Shown here piece after piece: positions 50,090-58,674 of a stretch of DNA of 64,000 nt. The notes under the pieces were generated by a model. It saw nothing but the letters and a program-made list of their open reading frames with translations. It was not told where the DNA came from and did no database searches. The stretch is from contig NZ_VDGG01000007.1 in NCBI RefSeq assembly GCF_006861775.1, positions 46,507 through 110,506 on the forward strand, in the 5' to 3' direction. Position numbers and translations under genes: made by a program. Numbering within the stretch: position 1 is the first letter of the stretch; each line of letters begins with the position of its first letter. The stretch is from Psychrobacillus soli (lineage in GTDB: Bacteria; Bacillota; Bacilli; Bacillales_A; Planococcaceae).

Positions 50090-50527
50090 TCACCCCTTTT
50101 TACTTTCTGAAGAGATGAGATGGCGAATTGAGTATATTTCGTCGTTTAGAATGACTTGTTTTGCTTTTTGGTTTGTTGGATTGAATATGATTGGTGCTTT
50201 TAAGTTGATAGTCGATTGTGCAATTGTTTCTTTCAATGATACGATTGCGAGAACAGCGACTTCTTTTTCGTTTTGTATTTGAAGCGCATGCACTGTTGCT
50301 TCATCTAGTTCGAAGCTATAGTCTGTTGTGATTGTATACGGGTTCGTTACGATAAATGCTAACTCTACCGTTTGAACAGATTGCAATATATGAAAAGCTT
50401 CGTTATTTTCAATTGGAAGTAGGATAAAGTTTCTTTCTTTTTCGAAACCGGGAATTCCCTGTTCAAATGTTATGAAGCTAGAGGAATCGGTTTCAACTTC
50501 TCCCATATAAGCTGTTTTAAGTTTCAT
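50090..50527 (-). CDS. fliW: FliW, CsrA antagonist
   Basis: The 145-residue FliW protein binds CsrA or flagellin and so links hag translation to flagellin export. FEQGIPGFEKERNFILLPIE and NLKAPIIFNPTNQKAKQVIL are typical. Placed between yviE and csrA, as in B. subtilis. Confidence 0.96.
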   Translation of the reverse strand: MKLKTAYMGEVETDSSSFITFEQGIPGFEKERNFILLPIENNEAFHILQSVQTVELAFIVTNPYTITTDYSFELDEATVHALQIQNEKEVAVLAIVSLKETIAQSTINLKAPIIFNPTNQKAKQVILNDEIYSIRHLISSESKKG

Positions 50528-50551
50528 ATTGTTTTACTCCTTCTATTACTG

Positions 50552-51151
50552 TTATATAAGCCAATCTATCTTTAGCGATGCGTGCTGTTGGATTTCTACC
50601 GCTACTTTACCAGGTGTATATGTATGGATTGGTTTATTCATTTTAGAGTTATTGATCACTTGCTGTGGCTCTACTTTTATGTCCACACTGCCTGGTTCGA
50701 AGTTGACTTTGACGCTACCGTGAGATGGGATAAATTTGATGCTTAAAGAGGAGTACGGTTGTCTACCCGTTTGTTTGGCTTGACTACTAATCGGATTTCC
50801 TCCGTTTTCAATGCGCATCAGTTCATTGCCTTCTTGTGCGCGCCGACCTGTGCCGTCTAGTGCTGTTTGTTTACTATAGTCTGCAACTTCAGCGACTCTT
50901 CTGCTGGAGCTTTTTAAATCTAAATCTGCTCTTGCTTGTTCTGTGTCGATAGTGAGTTGCGGTTTTGTCGTTTCTATCATTTGTACCGCTTTTGGCTGTT
51001 GAAGATCTAAATTAGCTTTTGGTTGCTCAATTTGCTGCACTGGTTTTTGGGTGTTCAGCCCGATTTGTACTTTTGTTGAATGGACTTGGAGTTTGGGGAT
51101 GTTCACAATTGCTCTCTCCTTTAAAGAAAGCGCTTGGAACATATTGTCCAA
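50552..51151 (-). CDS. yviE: YviE-like DUF6470 protein
   Basis: The 199-residue protein has the N-terminal IPKLQVHSTKVQIGLNT and Gln/Lys/Pro-rich repeats (QPKANLDLQQPKAVQMIE) seen in the YviE/DUF6470 group. It sits between flgL and fliW in the same operon. The biochemical role is unknown. No signal peptide or membrane segment. The repeated A-D-L-D-L motif suggests beta repeats. Confidence 0.85.
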   Translation of the reverse strand: MDNMFQALSLKERAIVNIPKLQVHSTKVQIGLNTQKPVQQIEQPKANLDLQQPKAVQMIETTKPQLTIDTEQARADLDLKSSSRRVAEVADYSKQTALDGTGRRAQEGNELMRIENGGNPISSQAKQTGRQPYSSLSIKFIPSHGSVKVNFEPGSVDIKVEPQQVINNSKMNKPIHTYTPGKVAVEIQQHASLKIDWLI

Positions 51152-51161
51152 ACGCTTTTTA

Positions 51162-52031
51162 TTATCTTAAAAAGTCTACTAATGAAGGTTGAATAATTCT
51201 TGCTCCAACAGATAATGCTGCACGATGAACCGATTCTTGTGTAATCATTTCTGTAATTGCTTTTTCATAGTCGATGTCTTCGTTTTCAGACATTTGTTTC
51301 GTTGCGATTACCGATTGGGTTTGAAGACGATCGTCCATTAGTTCTACTCGGTTTTGACGAGCACCTATGTCGGCACGAGTAGTAAGTATACTATTCATTT
51401 GCTCATCGATTTTTCCGATTGCCTCGTTGTAATCGACAGTCCCATCTTTTATACTTTGAAACATTTGATCGATATTTTTGAATACATCGATTGCATTTGT
51501 GTTTACTTTTAATGAGATTCCATCAAACACTTCAATTTCTATATCTTTTTCAAATGCAGTTAAATTAGTTGTCGGATATCCTCCCGATTGTTCATCAAAC
51601 AATGGAGTTGTTGTTTTTGTACCGCTGAAAATATATTTGTCGCCTACTTTTGTATTGGCGATATTTTGTATATGTTTTCTTAGTTGGTCTAACTCTGCCT
51701 CGATTTTCTTTTGGTCGTCCGGAGTTGTTGTTCCATTTGCAGCTTGGAGAGCTAGTTCATTTGCACGATGCAATGCGGAACCTACTTTATCAAAAGCGTC
51801 GTCTGAACTATCTAGCCAGTTGTTTGCTTCTCCAATATTCCGTTGAAATTGCTCTACTTTGTCTACTGCTGTTCGGTAGCCAATTCCTTTCATTGCTACG
51901 ACGGGATCGTCGGAAGGGCGGTTTACTTTTTTACCTGTTGTAATTTGGTCTTGCAGTTTTCCCATGTTGTTATAGCTCGTTGATAAGTTACGAAGCATAT
52001 TGTTCGATAACATTGATTGGGTTACGCGCAT
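51162..52031 (-). CDS. flgL: FlgL, hook-filament junction protein (HAP3)
   Basis: The 289-residue protein has flagellin-like N- and C-termini (MRVTQSMLSNNMLRNLSTSYNNM; ALSVGARIIQPSLVDFLR) and forms the junction between FlgK and the filament. The N-terminal ITTGKKVNRPSDDPVVAMKG is conserved. Gap to flgK is 15 bp. Confidence 0.96.
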   Translation of the reverse strand: MRVTQSMLSNNMLRNLSTSYNNMGKLQDQITTGKKVNRPSDDPVVAMKGIGYRTAVDKVEQFQRNIGEANNWLDSSDDAFDKVGSALHRANELALQAANGTTTPDDQKKIEAELDQLRKHIQNIANTKVGDKYIFSGTKTTTPLFDEQSGGYPTTNLTAFEKDIEIEVFDGISLKVNTNAIDVFKNIDQMFQSIKDGTVDYNEAIGKIDEQMNSILTTRADIGARQNRVELMDDRLQTQSVIATKQMSENEDIDYEKAITEMITQESVHRAALSVGARIIQPSLVDFLR

Positions 52032-52046
52032 ATTTAGTACCCCCTA

Positions 52047-53642
52047 TTATAGTCCTACACGGCCCATGCCGTTGATGATTTTATCGAGTGTTTCATCGAT
52101 TACGGTGATCATACGAGCATTTGCGTTGTATGCTTGTTGGAATGTAATCATGTTAGTCATTTCTTCGTCTAGTGAAACGGAACTTACGGATGCTCTGCGT
52201 TCAGTGACAGCTTGTTGAAGTGTTGCCGAATTGAATGCTAAACGTGTAGCTTGTTGACCATCTACCCCTAGTTGACCGATAAGCCCTTGGAAATAAGTTT
52301 GGGCACTTACATTACCTAAATCAGATAAGTTAGCAAATTTCATATTTGCAAGTTTCAAAGCAAATTTTCCGTTTCCTGGTTCAGGATTAGTTGGGTCTGG
52401 TGTTGAATCTGAAGCAACTAATTTACCAGGATCACCTATAATGTCACTTGAAACGTATATATTACTTGCACTTATAGGGTTCCCATTATTGCTGACAAAA
52501 AATGCTGCTCCAGCGTTTCCATACATGTCAGATCCTTGCGGATAATTTGGATCTGTTGCATCACCCATATGAATTTTATTAAATTCCTTTGCAAATGCTG
52601 CCGCCATTTTGTCTAGTTTTGCGATCATATCAGCGTAAAGGCCTTTTACAGGATTAGTAGTATCGCCCGTTTCATATCCATAAGAATTAATTAAAGATTT
52701 TATCTTTCCCGAATCATTTAAGTTGGAAAGTGAAATGTTTATCGGGTCAGAATCTGCTCCAGTTGCATTAACTTTTACAATACTTATTCCGTTTACCGGA
52801 CCTGTAGGAGTGACACCATCTGTTACTGCCGAAGAAGTACTTCTAAATTGTTTAAAATCTTTTCCGTTAATGATTTCGATAGATGTGCCATCTTTCAACT
52901 TCAAAGAAACTGTTGCACTACCTTCTGCAATTGCTAAGGCATTTCCACCGGATTTTTCATATTTTACTTCAATTGGAAAATATGCAGAAAGTTCATCTAT
53001 TAAGATGTCACGAGCATCGTACAAGTCATTTGGCATATAGCCATTTGGTTCGATTGCTTGGATCTGTTCGTTAATGCTTGCGATTTGTTCTAGTACAGAG
53101 TTTGCGTCTCTTAACGAAATGCCAATTTCATTTCCTGCATTTGCTTGAACTTGAGCAATTGATTTGGATAAATAGTTAAAAGAATCTGCTACTGCAATCC
53201 CACGTTGCACTACTACGGAGCGTGCTCCACCGTTTTCAGGGTTTACACTTAAGTCTTGAAGTGATTTCCAAAATTCATCCATCGATTTTGCTAAGCCGTA
53301 TTCGGACGGTTCGTTTAGTACGTCTTCAAGTTGCGTTATTGCTTGGGATCTTGCCTCCCAGTAGCCTAATTTATTGGATTCTTGGCGATATTGATTGTCA
53401 ACGAAAGAATCGCGAATACGTTGTACCGATTGTGCTTGTACGCCTGTTCCTAAGTGACCAGGAATTTTTGGTGCATTTAATCCTGTTCCTGGATAACCTA
53501 ATGTCGCTTCCATATTAACACGTTGGCGCGAGTAGCCTAGTGTGTTGGCGTTGGAAATATTATGCCCAGTTGTGTATAGGGCGGACTGTTGTGTCGTCAA
53601 TCCGCGTTTACTTGCTTCTAGTCCCATAAATGTGGAGCCCAT
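52047..53642 (-). CDS. flgK: FlgK, hook-filament junction protein (HAP1)
   Basis: The 531-residue protein has the FlgK N-terminus (SALYTTGHNISNANTLGYSRQRV) and C-terminal NMITFQQAYNANARMITVIDETLDKIINGMG. It joins hook and filament. The middle region is variable, with Pro/Asp/Asn repeats (DSTPDPTNPEPGNG). It is 12 bp from flgN, the likely chaperone. Confidence 0.97.
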   Translation of the reverse strand: MGSTFMGLEASKRGLTTQQSALYTTGHNISNANTLGYSRQRVNMEATLGYPGTGLNAPKIPGHLGTGVQAQSVQRIRDSFVDNQYRQESNKLGYWEARSQAITQLEDVLNEPSEYGLAKSMDEFWKSLQDLSVNPENGGARSVVVQRGIAVADSFNYLSKSIAQVQANAGNEIGISLRDANSVLEQIASINEQIQAIEPNGYMPNDLYDARDILIDELSAYFPIEVKYEKSGGNALAIAEGSATVSLKLKDGTSIEIINGKDFKQFRSTSSAVTDGVTPTGPVNGISIVKVNATGADSDPINISLSNLNDSGKIKSLINSYGYETGDTTNPVKGLYADMIAKLDKMAAAFAKEFNKIHMGDATDPNYPQGSDMYGNAGAAFFVSNNGNPISASNIYVSSDIIGDPGKLVASDSTPDPTNPEPGNGKFALKLANMKFANLSDLGNVSAQTYFQGLIGQLGVDGQQATRLAFNSATLQQAVTERRASVSSVSLDEEMTNMITFQQAYNANARMITVIDETLDKIINGMGRVGL

Positions 53643-53654
53643 GGGTTCGCCTCC

Positions 53655-54149
53655 TTATGCTTGTGAATCGAAGTAGTTATTGGTTGTTGATGGTGCTTGT
53701 ACTTCGGATTTTGAGTAGTTAATTTGGTCTGGCTTTGGTCGTAATGTATCGAGTGTTAGATTGACGAATTGAAGAGATTGTAGTGTCAACTTTTGGTTTA
53801 AGTCGTTTTGGTATTTGAGCGTTTCTATTGTTAGGAGTAGTTTGTTTCGGGCTGCTCCTAATTGCTCTTTTTCTTCGTTTGTGTTGGTATTTTCCAAGAC
53901 AAGTGCAACAGTTGGGTTGTCAGTAGGAGCAATTCCTTTTGCTCGAAGGTAATCCGTTACCTCTGTTTGACGCTGTTGTTCCAGCTGAGAAATGCCTGCT
54001 ACGTGTGCCTGCTCGTCCTTGAGCAGTTGGTTTAGACTGTCCATGTCGCCCGTTTTGATGACTTCTGTTTTTTTATATGCAATTTCTAGTAAACTTTTGT
54101 GAAGCATGTCGAGTTTCGTGAGAGATTGCAAAATCTTTTCGATGGACAT
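53655..54149 (-). CDS. flgN: FlgN, chaperone of FlgK/FlgL
   Basis: The 164-residue helical protein (YvyG in B. subtilis) belongs to the FlgN family and delivers FlgK and FlgL to the export gate. LHKSLLEIAYKKTEVIKTGDMDSLNQLLKDEQ is the conserved helical start. The start is ATG 54149 with AAGGAG upstream. Operon position between flgM and flgK. Confidence 0.92.
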   Translation of the reverse strand: MSIEKILQSLTKLDMLHKSLLEIAYKKTEVIKTGDMDSLNQLLKDEQAHVAGISQLEQQRQTEVTDYLRAKGIAPTDNPTVALVLENTNTNEEKEQLGAARNKLLLTIETLKYQNDLNQKLTLQSLQFVNLTLDTLRPKPDQINYSKSEVQAPSTTNNYFDSQA

Positions 54150-54165
54150 GGTTTTAAGCTCCTTT

Positions 54166-54429
54166 TTACAAACGGTAATAATCTAGGATGTTCGATGCTA
54201 GTTTTTTGGCATCTACTTTGTATGTTCCTGCATCGATAGCTGCTTTGATGTTAGCAACTCGTTCTGCTTGTTCCACCTCTACAGGTGATTTCGTTTGTAG
54301 ACTTTTGGCTGCGGATGAGATTTCTAGTTGATCGGTTGTTGGTTTCGTTGTTTGTTGCGCTTTTTCTGCTTGTTGTTGGTTGCGTTTATATGGATTTACT
54401 TGGTTTACCCCGATATTTGTAATTTTCAT
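54166..54429 (-). CDS. flgM: FlgM, anti-sigma-D factor
   Basis: The 87-residue protein binds sigma-D until hook completion. The N-terminal MKITNIGVNQVNPYKRNQ and the C-terminal VANIKAAIDAGTYKVDAKKLASNILDYYR are typical. First flagellar gene behind its own sigma-D promoter; GAAAGGGGGATAC precedes the ATG. Confidence 0.95.
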   Translation of the reverse strand: MKITNIGVNQVNPYKRNQQQAEKAQQTTKPTTDQLEISSAAKSLQTKSPVEVEQAERVANIKAAIDAGTYKVDAKKLASNILDYYRL

Positions 54430-54471
54430 CGTGATGTATCCCCCTTTCTTCGAAAAAAGTGTCTATTGGTT

Positions 54472-54498
54472 ATTTCGGTTTTAAACGGGAAGTGTTTA
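54472..54498 (-). promoter_or_regulatory. Sigma-D promoter of flgM
   Basis: TAAA (54495-54498) and ACCGAAAT (54472-54479) are 15 bp apart on the minus strand. Six of eight -10 bases match the sigma-D consensus. Confidence 0.6.
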
Positions 54499-54558
54499 GA
54501 GTCTTTTGTACGAAATGTCTTTAGGGTGTTTAACTGAGTCTTATATACTATTTAATAC

Positions 54559-54584
54559 AAAAACTCTCACGGTTGGTGAGAGTC
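54559..54584 (-). terminator. Terminator of yvyF
   Basis: GACTCTCAC and GTGAGAGTT arms around a five-base loop followed by TTTTGTATT on the minus strand, seven bases after the stop at 54592. It separates the comF-yvyF unit from flgM. Confidence 0.8.
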
Positions 54585-54591
54585 TTGTTAG

Positions 54592-55002
54592 TTATATTCT
54601 TTGATTCTTATGGTACGTTACTTCTGGTTTGCTCACTTTTTCTCGGAATTCTTGTGCGGCTTCGAATTGACGAAGTCCAGATTTTAGTTCTTCGGTGCAG
54701 CTAATGCATAGTTTACCTTGTGTCGTTAGTTTACCACAATTATCACATGGATAGCCAAGGTTAGGGAACATAGCTGGCTGCAGGCGCCCTTTGCGAACCC
54801 ATTTGTGTAGCAGTGCTTCTTCTACGCCTGTAGCTTCAACGATTCGTTCTACAGTTGCTGCACGATTTTCACGTTTACGCAGGAAGCGGTAGACCGTTTC
54901 GTATAGTTTTTCTTCATTCACGGCGCAGTTATTGCACACATCTCTTATGCCTGTATAGTTAAAAAAGTCGCCGCAAGATGGGCAATTTTTTAATTCTCCC
55001 AT
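54592..55002 (-). CDS. yvyF: YvyF-like flagellar operon protein (TIGR03826 group)
   Basis: The 136-residue protein has two zinc-ribbon-like Cys clusters, at about 8-26 (CPSCGDFFNYTGIRDVCNNC) and 83-101 (CDNCGKLTTQGKLCISC), around a helical DNA-binding-like segment (EATGVEEALLHKWVRKGRL). B. subtilis YvyF lies at the same place and regulates flagellar genes. It is the last gene of the comFA-comFC unit. Confidence 0.88.
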   Translation of the reverse strand: MGELKNCPSCGDFFNYTGIRDVCNNCAVNEEKLYETVYRFLRKRENRAATVERIVEATGVEEALLHKWVRKGRLQPAMFPNLGYPCDNCGKLTTQGKLCISCTEELKSGLRQFEAAQEFREKVSKPEVTYHKNQRI

Positions 55003-55047
55003 GAGGATCCCTCCAAGTTCAGTTGTCTCCCCTTTTATATCGGCAGT

Positions 55048-55671
55048 TTATCCTTTTATTAAAGTAATTGCTTCGACTCTTGTTGCTCCTGCGTCTTTCA
55101 ATAGTTTTGCTGCGTGGTGGATAGTTGCCCCGGTTGTGTAAATGTCATCGAATAAAATATAGTCTCGTGCTTCTATTTTAGTCGTAACTTCAAAGAGAGG
55201 GCTCGCTTCTAGTCGTTCCTTTCGTGTCTTTTTTCCTTGTTCGGTCGTAGCTGTTTTAGCGAGTAGATGTTGAAAGGGAATACCTGCACTGTTTAGCAGC
55301 TCATCGACTTGCGCAAATGTTCTTTGGACTAGTTTTTCTGGGTGCATCGGAATTGGGACGACGATGCCTTCTTTTCCTTCGAATGCTTCGTGCAAGGTTG
55401 CTGAAAATACTTGTGCAAGTGCTACGTCTTGTAAAAACTTGTATTGGTGTAAGTAGCTTTTCATCGCTTCGTTGTAAGCATAAAGAGATGTAACGGTGTC
55501 GACTACACCTTCGTAGCGAGTACCTTTAAAATCATCGAATTGGATCGTTGCATTTGATTTCGTAAATTTACAAAAACATCTGTTGCATGTGGAAGACTCT
55601 TTTTCATACAGAAATAGTCTTCTCCATGTCGGGGCTGGTTGAAAATTAGTACCGCATAGTAGGCAATTCAT
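55048..55671 (-). CDS. comFC: ComFC, phosphoribosyltransferase-like competence protein
   Basis: The 207-residue protein has an N-terminal Cys4 motif (CLLCGTN with later CNRCFCKF) and a C-terminal PRTase domain with the PRPP-binding loop ILFDDIYTTGATIHHAAKLL. ComFC is needed for uptake of DNA, together with ComFA. ATG 55671 overlaps the comFA stop (ATGA), with AAGGGTGG eight bases before; a GTG at 55683 is a less likely start. Confidence 0.94.
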   Translation of the reverse strand: MNCLLCGTNFQPAPTWRRLFLYEKESSTCNRCFCKFTKSNATIQFDDFKGTRYEGVVDTVTSLYAYNEAMKSYLHQYKFLQDVALAQVFSATLHEAFEGKEGIVVPIPMHPEKLVQRTFAQVDELLNSAGIPFQHLLAKTATTEQGKKTRKERLEASPLFEVTTKIEARDYILFDDIYTTGATIHHAAKLLKDAGATRVEAITLIKG

Positions 55672-56996
55672 GAACGATTCCACCCTTCTATTGCGGCTTG
55701 TGCTTTGTCCATTTCACGGGAGATGCCGTGATGGAAAAAGACGATGTCACCAGTTGGATATTGAAAAGACCGACCGACTCGTCCGCTTATTTGGATTAGT
55801 GCACTTGATGTGAAGATTTTCTGTTCCGCTCCAACGACTGCTACGTGAACGTTTTCGATGGTGATACCACGCTCTAGAATGGTGGTCGTCAGTAGTCCTG
55901 GTATTTTCTTTTCGCGGAGCTGCATGACGAGTTCTTTTCTGTCTGGGTGTTCTGCATGCACTCTCGCTAGGTCTCCAGGGAAGTTTTCGAGCATTTCGAT
56001 AGTTGGTAAGAATACGAGAAATGGGATGTTGTTTTTTGTTTTTTCTTCAATCCATTGTTGGAGCTTGGATGGTACTTTCCCTTTGTTTAGCTGTCGTGCA
56101 TATCCCCATAGGCTGTCGAATCTTGGGACGGGTAGGTCGTGTCCGTGATATCTTCTGGAAAGTACGGACTGGTTTGTTGTTTGGAGTGATTTCGTAGGTG
56201 TTGCGGTTACGTAGTGAATGGCGGCGTCTTGTTTTGCTGCTTTTTTCACTGCGCGTTGTAGCGTTTCATCTGCGTAATATGGAAAGGCGTCAGCTTCGTC
56301 GACAAATACGACGTCGAATGCTTGTTCAAATCGGTATAGTTGATGTGTTGTTGCGAGTATTAGTTCGGCAAAACCTTGTTGATCTGGTGCTCCACCGTAT
56401 AATGCGTGAATCGTTGTTTGTGGAAATACTTTTTGGAACCGTGGAAATAGTTCTAGGATGACGTCGGTTCTTGGGGCTGCTACGCATACTCTTTTTCCTT
56501 GCTTTAGGCATTGGAAGATAGATGGGAAGAGTAGCTCGGTTTTTCCTGCTCCGCAAACTGCGTGAAGCAGGTGAGATTGGTTTTGGTTGACGCTTGATAA
56601 TAGTTCTTCGCTTGCTTTTTGTTGAAGAGGGGTTAGTTGACCGCTCCATGCAAATTCATGAGCGTTCGCGCCGCGAGCATGCACTCCCTTCCAAAGCAGT
56701 AACTCCGAACAACTACTCACCCGCCCCATCCTTATGCAGTGGCGACAATACGTGCAGTTTTTATTACAACGTGCACAGTGAAATGTGTGAAATAAGTGCT
56801 GGTTTGTGTTGTGGCATCGGTTGCAGACGTACTTCTTTAATTGACCAAAAAAGGGTTGGTTTTCGTCTTTTTCGATGCCGGGTTTGAGGTGGATGTGGCC
56901 GCTTTCGATGTGGGCGTCGATGGCTTCGCGCGGGAATGGGGTGTGTTCGCGAAGCCAAATGCGGCCAGTGAGAAATTGTTGCAGTTGTTCGTTCAT
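55668..56996 (-). CDS. comFA: ComFA, DNA-uptake ATP-dependent helicase
   Basis: The 442-residue superfamily 2 helicase drives uptake of single-stranded DNA in competence. A Cys-rich Zn motif (YVCNRCHN, HCARCNKNCTYCRHC) lies near residues 65-105, Walker A in AVCGAGKTELLF, DEAD-like FVDEADAFPY and motif VI QISGRVGRSFQYP. The ATG at 56996 is preferred, seven bases after AAGGAG. comFB, present between comFA and comFC in B. subtilis, is absent here. The GC content is a little higher than in neighbours. Confidence 0.95.
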   Translation of the reverse strand: MNEQLQQFLTGRIWLREHTPFPREAIDAHIESGHIHLKPGIEKDENQPFFGQLKKYVCNRCHNTNQHLFHTFHCARCNKNCTYCRHCIRMGRVSSCSELLLWKGVHARGANAHEFAWSGQLTPLQQKASEELLSSVNQNQSHLLHAVCGAGKTELLFPSIFQCLKQGKRVCVAAPRTDVILELFPRFQKVFPQTTIHALYGGAPDQQGFAELILATTHQLYRFEQAFDVVFVDEADAFPYYADETLQRAVKKAAKQDAAIHYVTATPTKSLQTTNQSVLSRRYHGHDLPVPRFDSLWGYARQLNKGKVPSKLQQWIEEKTKNNIPFLVFLPTIEMLENFPGDLARVHAEHPDRKELVMQLREKKIPGLLTTTILERGITIENVHVAVVGAEQKIFTSSALIQISGRVGRSFQYPTGDIVFFHHGISREMDKAQAAIEGWNRS

Positions 56997-57007
56997 GGGC
57001 ATTCTCC

Positions 57008-57853
57008 TTAGTTGGTTTTTACCCATCCAAGACCCAGCGAGCCTTCGCCGAGGTGCGTGCCGATTACGGGACCGAAATAGCTGATTGTGAACTCAACGTT
57101 TGGTAGATTTGCTTCTAACTCGGTTTTCCATGCGATTGCTTCTTGTTCATTGTTTGCGTGGATGATGGTTGCTTGCAGTTTTGCGTGTTTCGTTGCATCT
57201 TCTTGGAGTAAGTCTGCAATGCGTTTCATCGCTTTTTTGCGCGTGCGGACTTTTTCGAATGGGACGATGATTTTGTTTTCGAAGTGAAGGATTGGTTTCA
57301 CTTGAAGCATCGTGCCAATGACACGCTCGAGGCCGTTAAGACGCCCCCCGCGGTGTAGATGATCAAGGTTGTCCACCATGAAGTAGGCGCGTGTTGTTTG
57401 TTTCATCGTGTTCAGTTCTTCGATGATTGCGTCTGGATGTGCTCCTTCTTTGGCCATTTGTGCAGCTTTGAGCACGTAGAAGCCTTGTACCATGCAGGAA
57501 AGTTCCGAGTCGAATGTATATACATGTATGTTGTCCACGATTTCACCAGCTTGCTTGGCACCTGCGAGTGTTCCGCTAATACCGCTCGATAGGTGGATGG
57601 AAATGACTGCGTCGTAGTTTTTGGATAGTTCTTCGTACGTTTCGACAAAGTCTCCGAGGGCAGGTTGAGACGTTTTCGGTAATGTACGCTCGTTTCGAAC
57701 TTTGTCGTAAAATTCGGTTGCGTTAATGTCGAGTTCTTCTTTGTAAGTGTCATTTCCGATGACAACGTTAAGTGGCACCATGCGAATGTCAAGTTTTTCG
57801 CGAATTTCTTTTGGGATATAGGCGGTGCTGTCTGTTACGATTGCTGTCTTCAT
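57008..57853 (-). CDS. degV: DegV family fatty-acid-binding protein
   Basis: The 281-residue protein shows the DegV fold: N-terminal MKTAIVTDSTAYIP, PKTSQPALGDF and IHLSSGISGTLAGA. DegV-family proteins bind fatty acids, some as FakB partners of the FakA kinase. The B. subtilis equivalent (yviA) lies between degU and comFA. The upstream CACTAACAG-rich region has no clear promoter. The gene ends 12 bp before the comFA ATG. Confidence 0.93.
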   Translation of the reverse strand: MKTAIVTDSTAYIPKEIREKLDIRMVPLNVVIGNDTYKEELDINATEFYDKVRNERTLPKTSQPALGDFVETYEELSKNYDAVISIHLSSGISGTLAGAKQAGEIVDNIHVYTFDSELSCMVQGFYVLKAAQMAKEGAHPDAIIEELNTMKQTTRAYFMVDNLDHLHRGGRLNGLERVIGTMLQVKPILHFENKIIVPFEKVRTRKKAMKRIADLLQEDATKHAKLQATIIHANNEQEAIAWKTELEANLPNVEFTISYFGPVIGTHLGEGSLGLGWVKTN

Positions 57854-57910
57854 GTTTCAAATCACACTCCTACTGTTAATTTTACTGAATTGGGGTAGAA
57901 AATGGAAGCA

Positions 57911-57955
57911 CAAAAATACCCCGAGCATGATATTTGTCATATATGCCCGGGGTAT
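57911..57955 (-). terminator. Terminator after the lipoprotein gene
   Basis: ATACCCCGGGCAT and ATGCTCGGGGTAT arms with a long A/T loop, followed by TTTTTGTG on the minus strand. Confidence 0.85.
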
Positions 57956-57958
57956 CGT

Positions 57959-58537
57959 TTATTCAGCTGCTGAGTCTCCGATAAAGTAGACGCTTGTGAC
58001 AAGCCATTTGCCGTCTTCTTTTACGAATACGGTTACTTGGCGACCTTCACGCTCTAGTTTTGCACCGGAATCTGGTTGTTCTAGTGCGATATGGATGTTC
58101 GCGAAAACTTGTGCTTGTGTTTTGTCGTATTTGATGATCGTTGTGTTGTCGGCTGTTCGGATTGTGTCGTAGTCGTTGAATGTTTGCTCGACGACTACTT
58201 TTTCATCGTCATAGTTGAAGCCTTCTGGGTTTTTGGCGATGGTGTTCATGTAGCGATCGATGTCTTCCTCGTTGAATGCTTCCATGTATTCGTCGAAGGC
58301 TTTCAGTATTGCTTCTTTTTCTTTCGCTGGTACGTTTGTTGCTTCTTCGATGTCGCCACCAGCCATTTCAAAGCCGACTTCCGATTTGTCATTTGCGCCG
58401 TGATCGGTCGTTTTTTGCGTGTTTGTTGGGGCGATGTCGTTTACGGACCCAGTGTTTTCGTTTGTATCTTCATTACTATTACAAGCTGCTAGAAGTAGTG
58501 CGATAGTTGCGATAGCTAGTGTTTGTATGATTTTCAT
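57959..58537 (-). CDS. Lipoprotein with NTF2-like domain
   Basis: The 192-residue protein has a lipobox LLAAC (Cys19), a low-complexity Asn/Thr/Asp-rich linker to about residue 70 and an NTF2/SnoaL-like domain (KAFDEYMEAFNEEDIDRYMNTI ... GKWLVTSVYFIG). No ligand is known. It would be exported and tethered to the outer face of the membrane. Single gene, with its own terminator. Confidence 0.75.
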   Translation of the reverse strand: MKIIQTLAIATIALLLAACNSNEDTNENTGSVNDIAPTNTQKTTDHGANDKSEVGFEMAGGDIEEATNVPAKEKEAILKAFDEYMEAFNEEDIDRYMNTIAKNPEGFNYDDEKVVVEQTFNDYDTIRTADNTTIIKYDKTQAQVFANIHIALEQPDSGAKLEREGRQVTVFVKEDGKWLVTSVYFIGDSAAE

Positions 58538-58674
58538 GTGTGAATTTCCCTCCTGCTAGTGGATATTTTGTCATACTTATGACGAAAACTCAATTATTTG
58601 GTTTCGTGTTAGATTAGGTGGAATATTCGGTGTTTTTGTTGTATGATTTTTGGGAATGGAGGTGAATTGGACGA

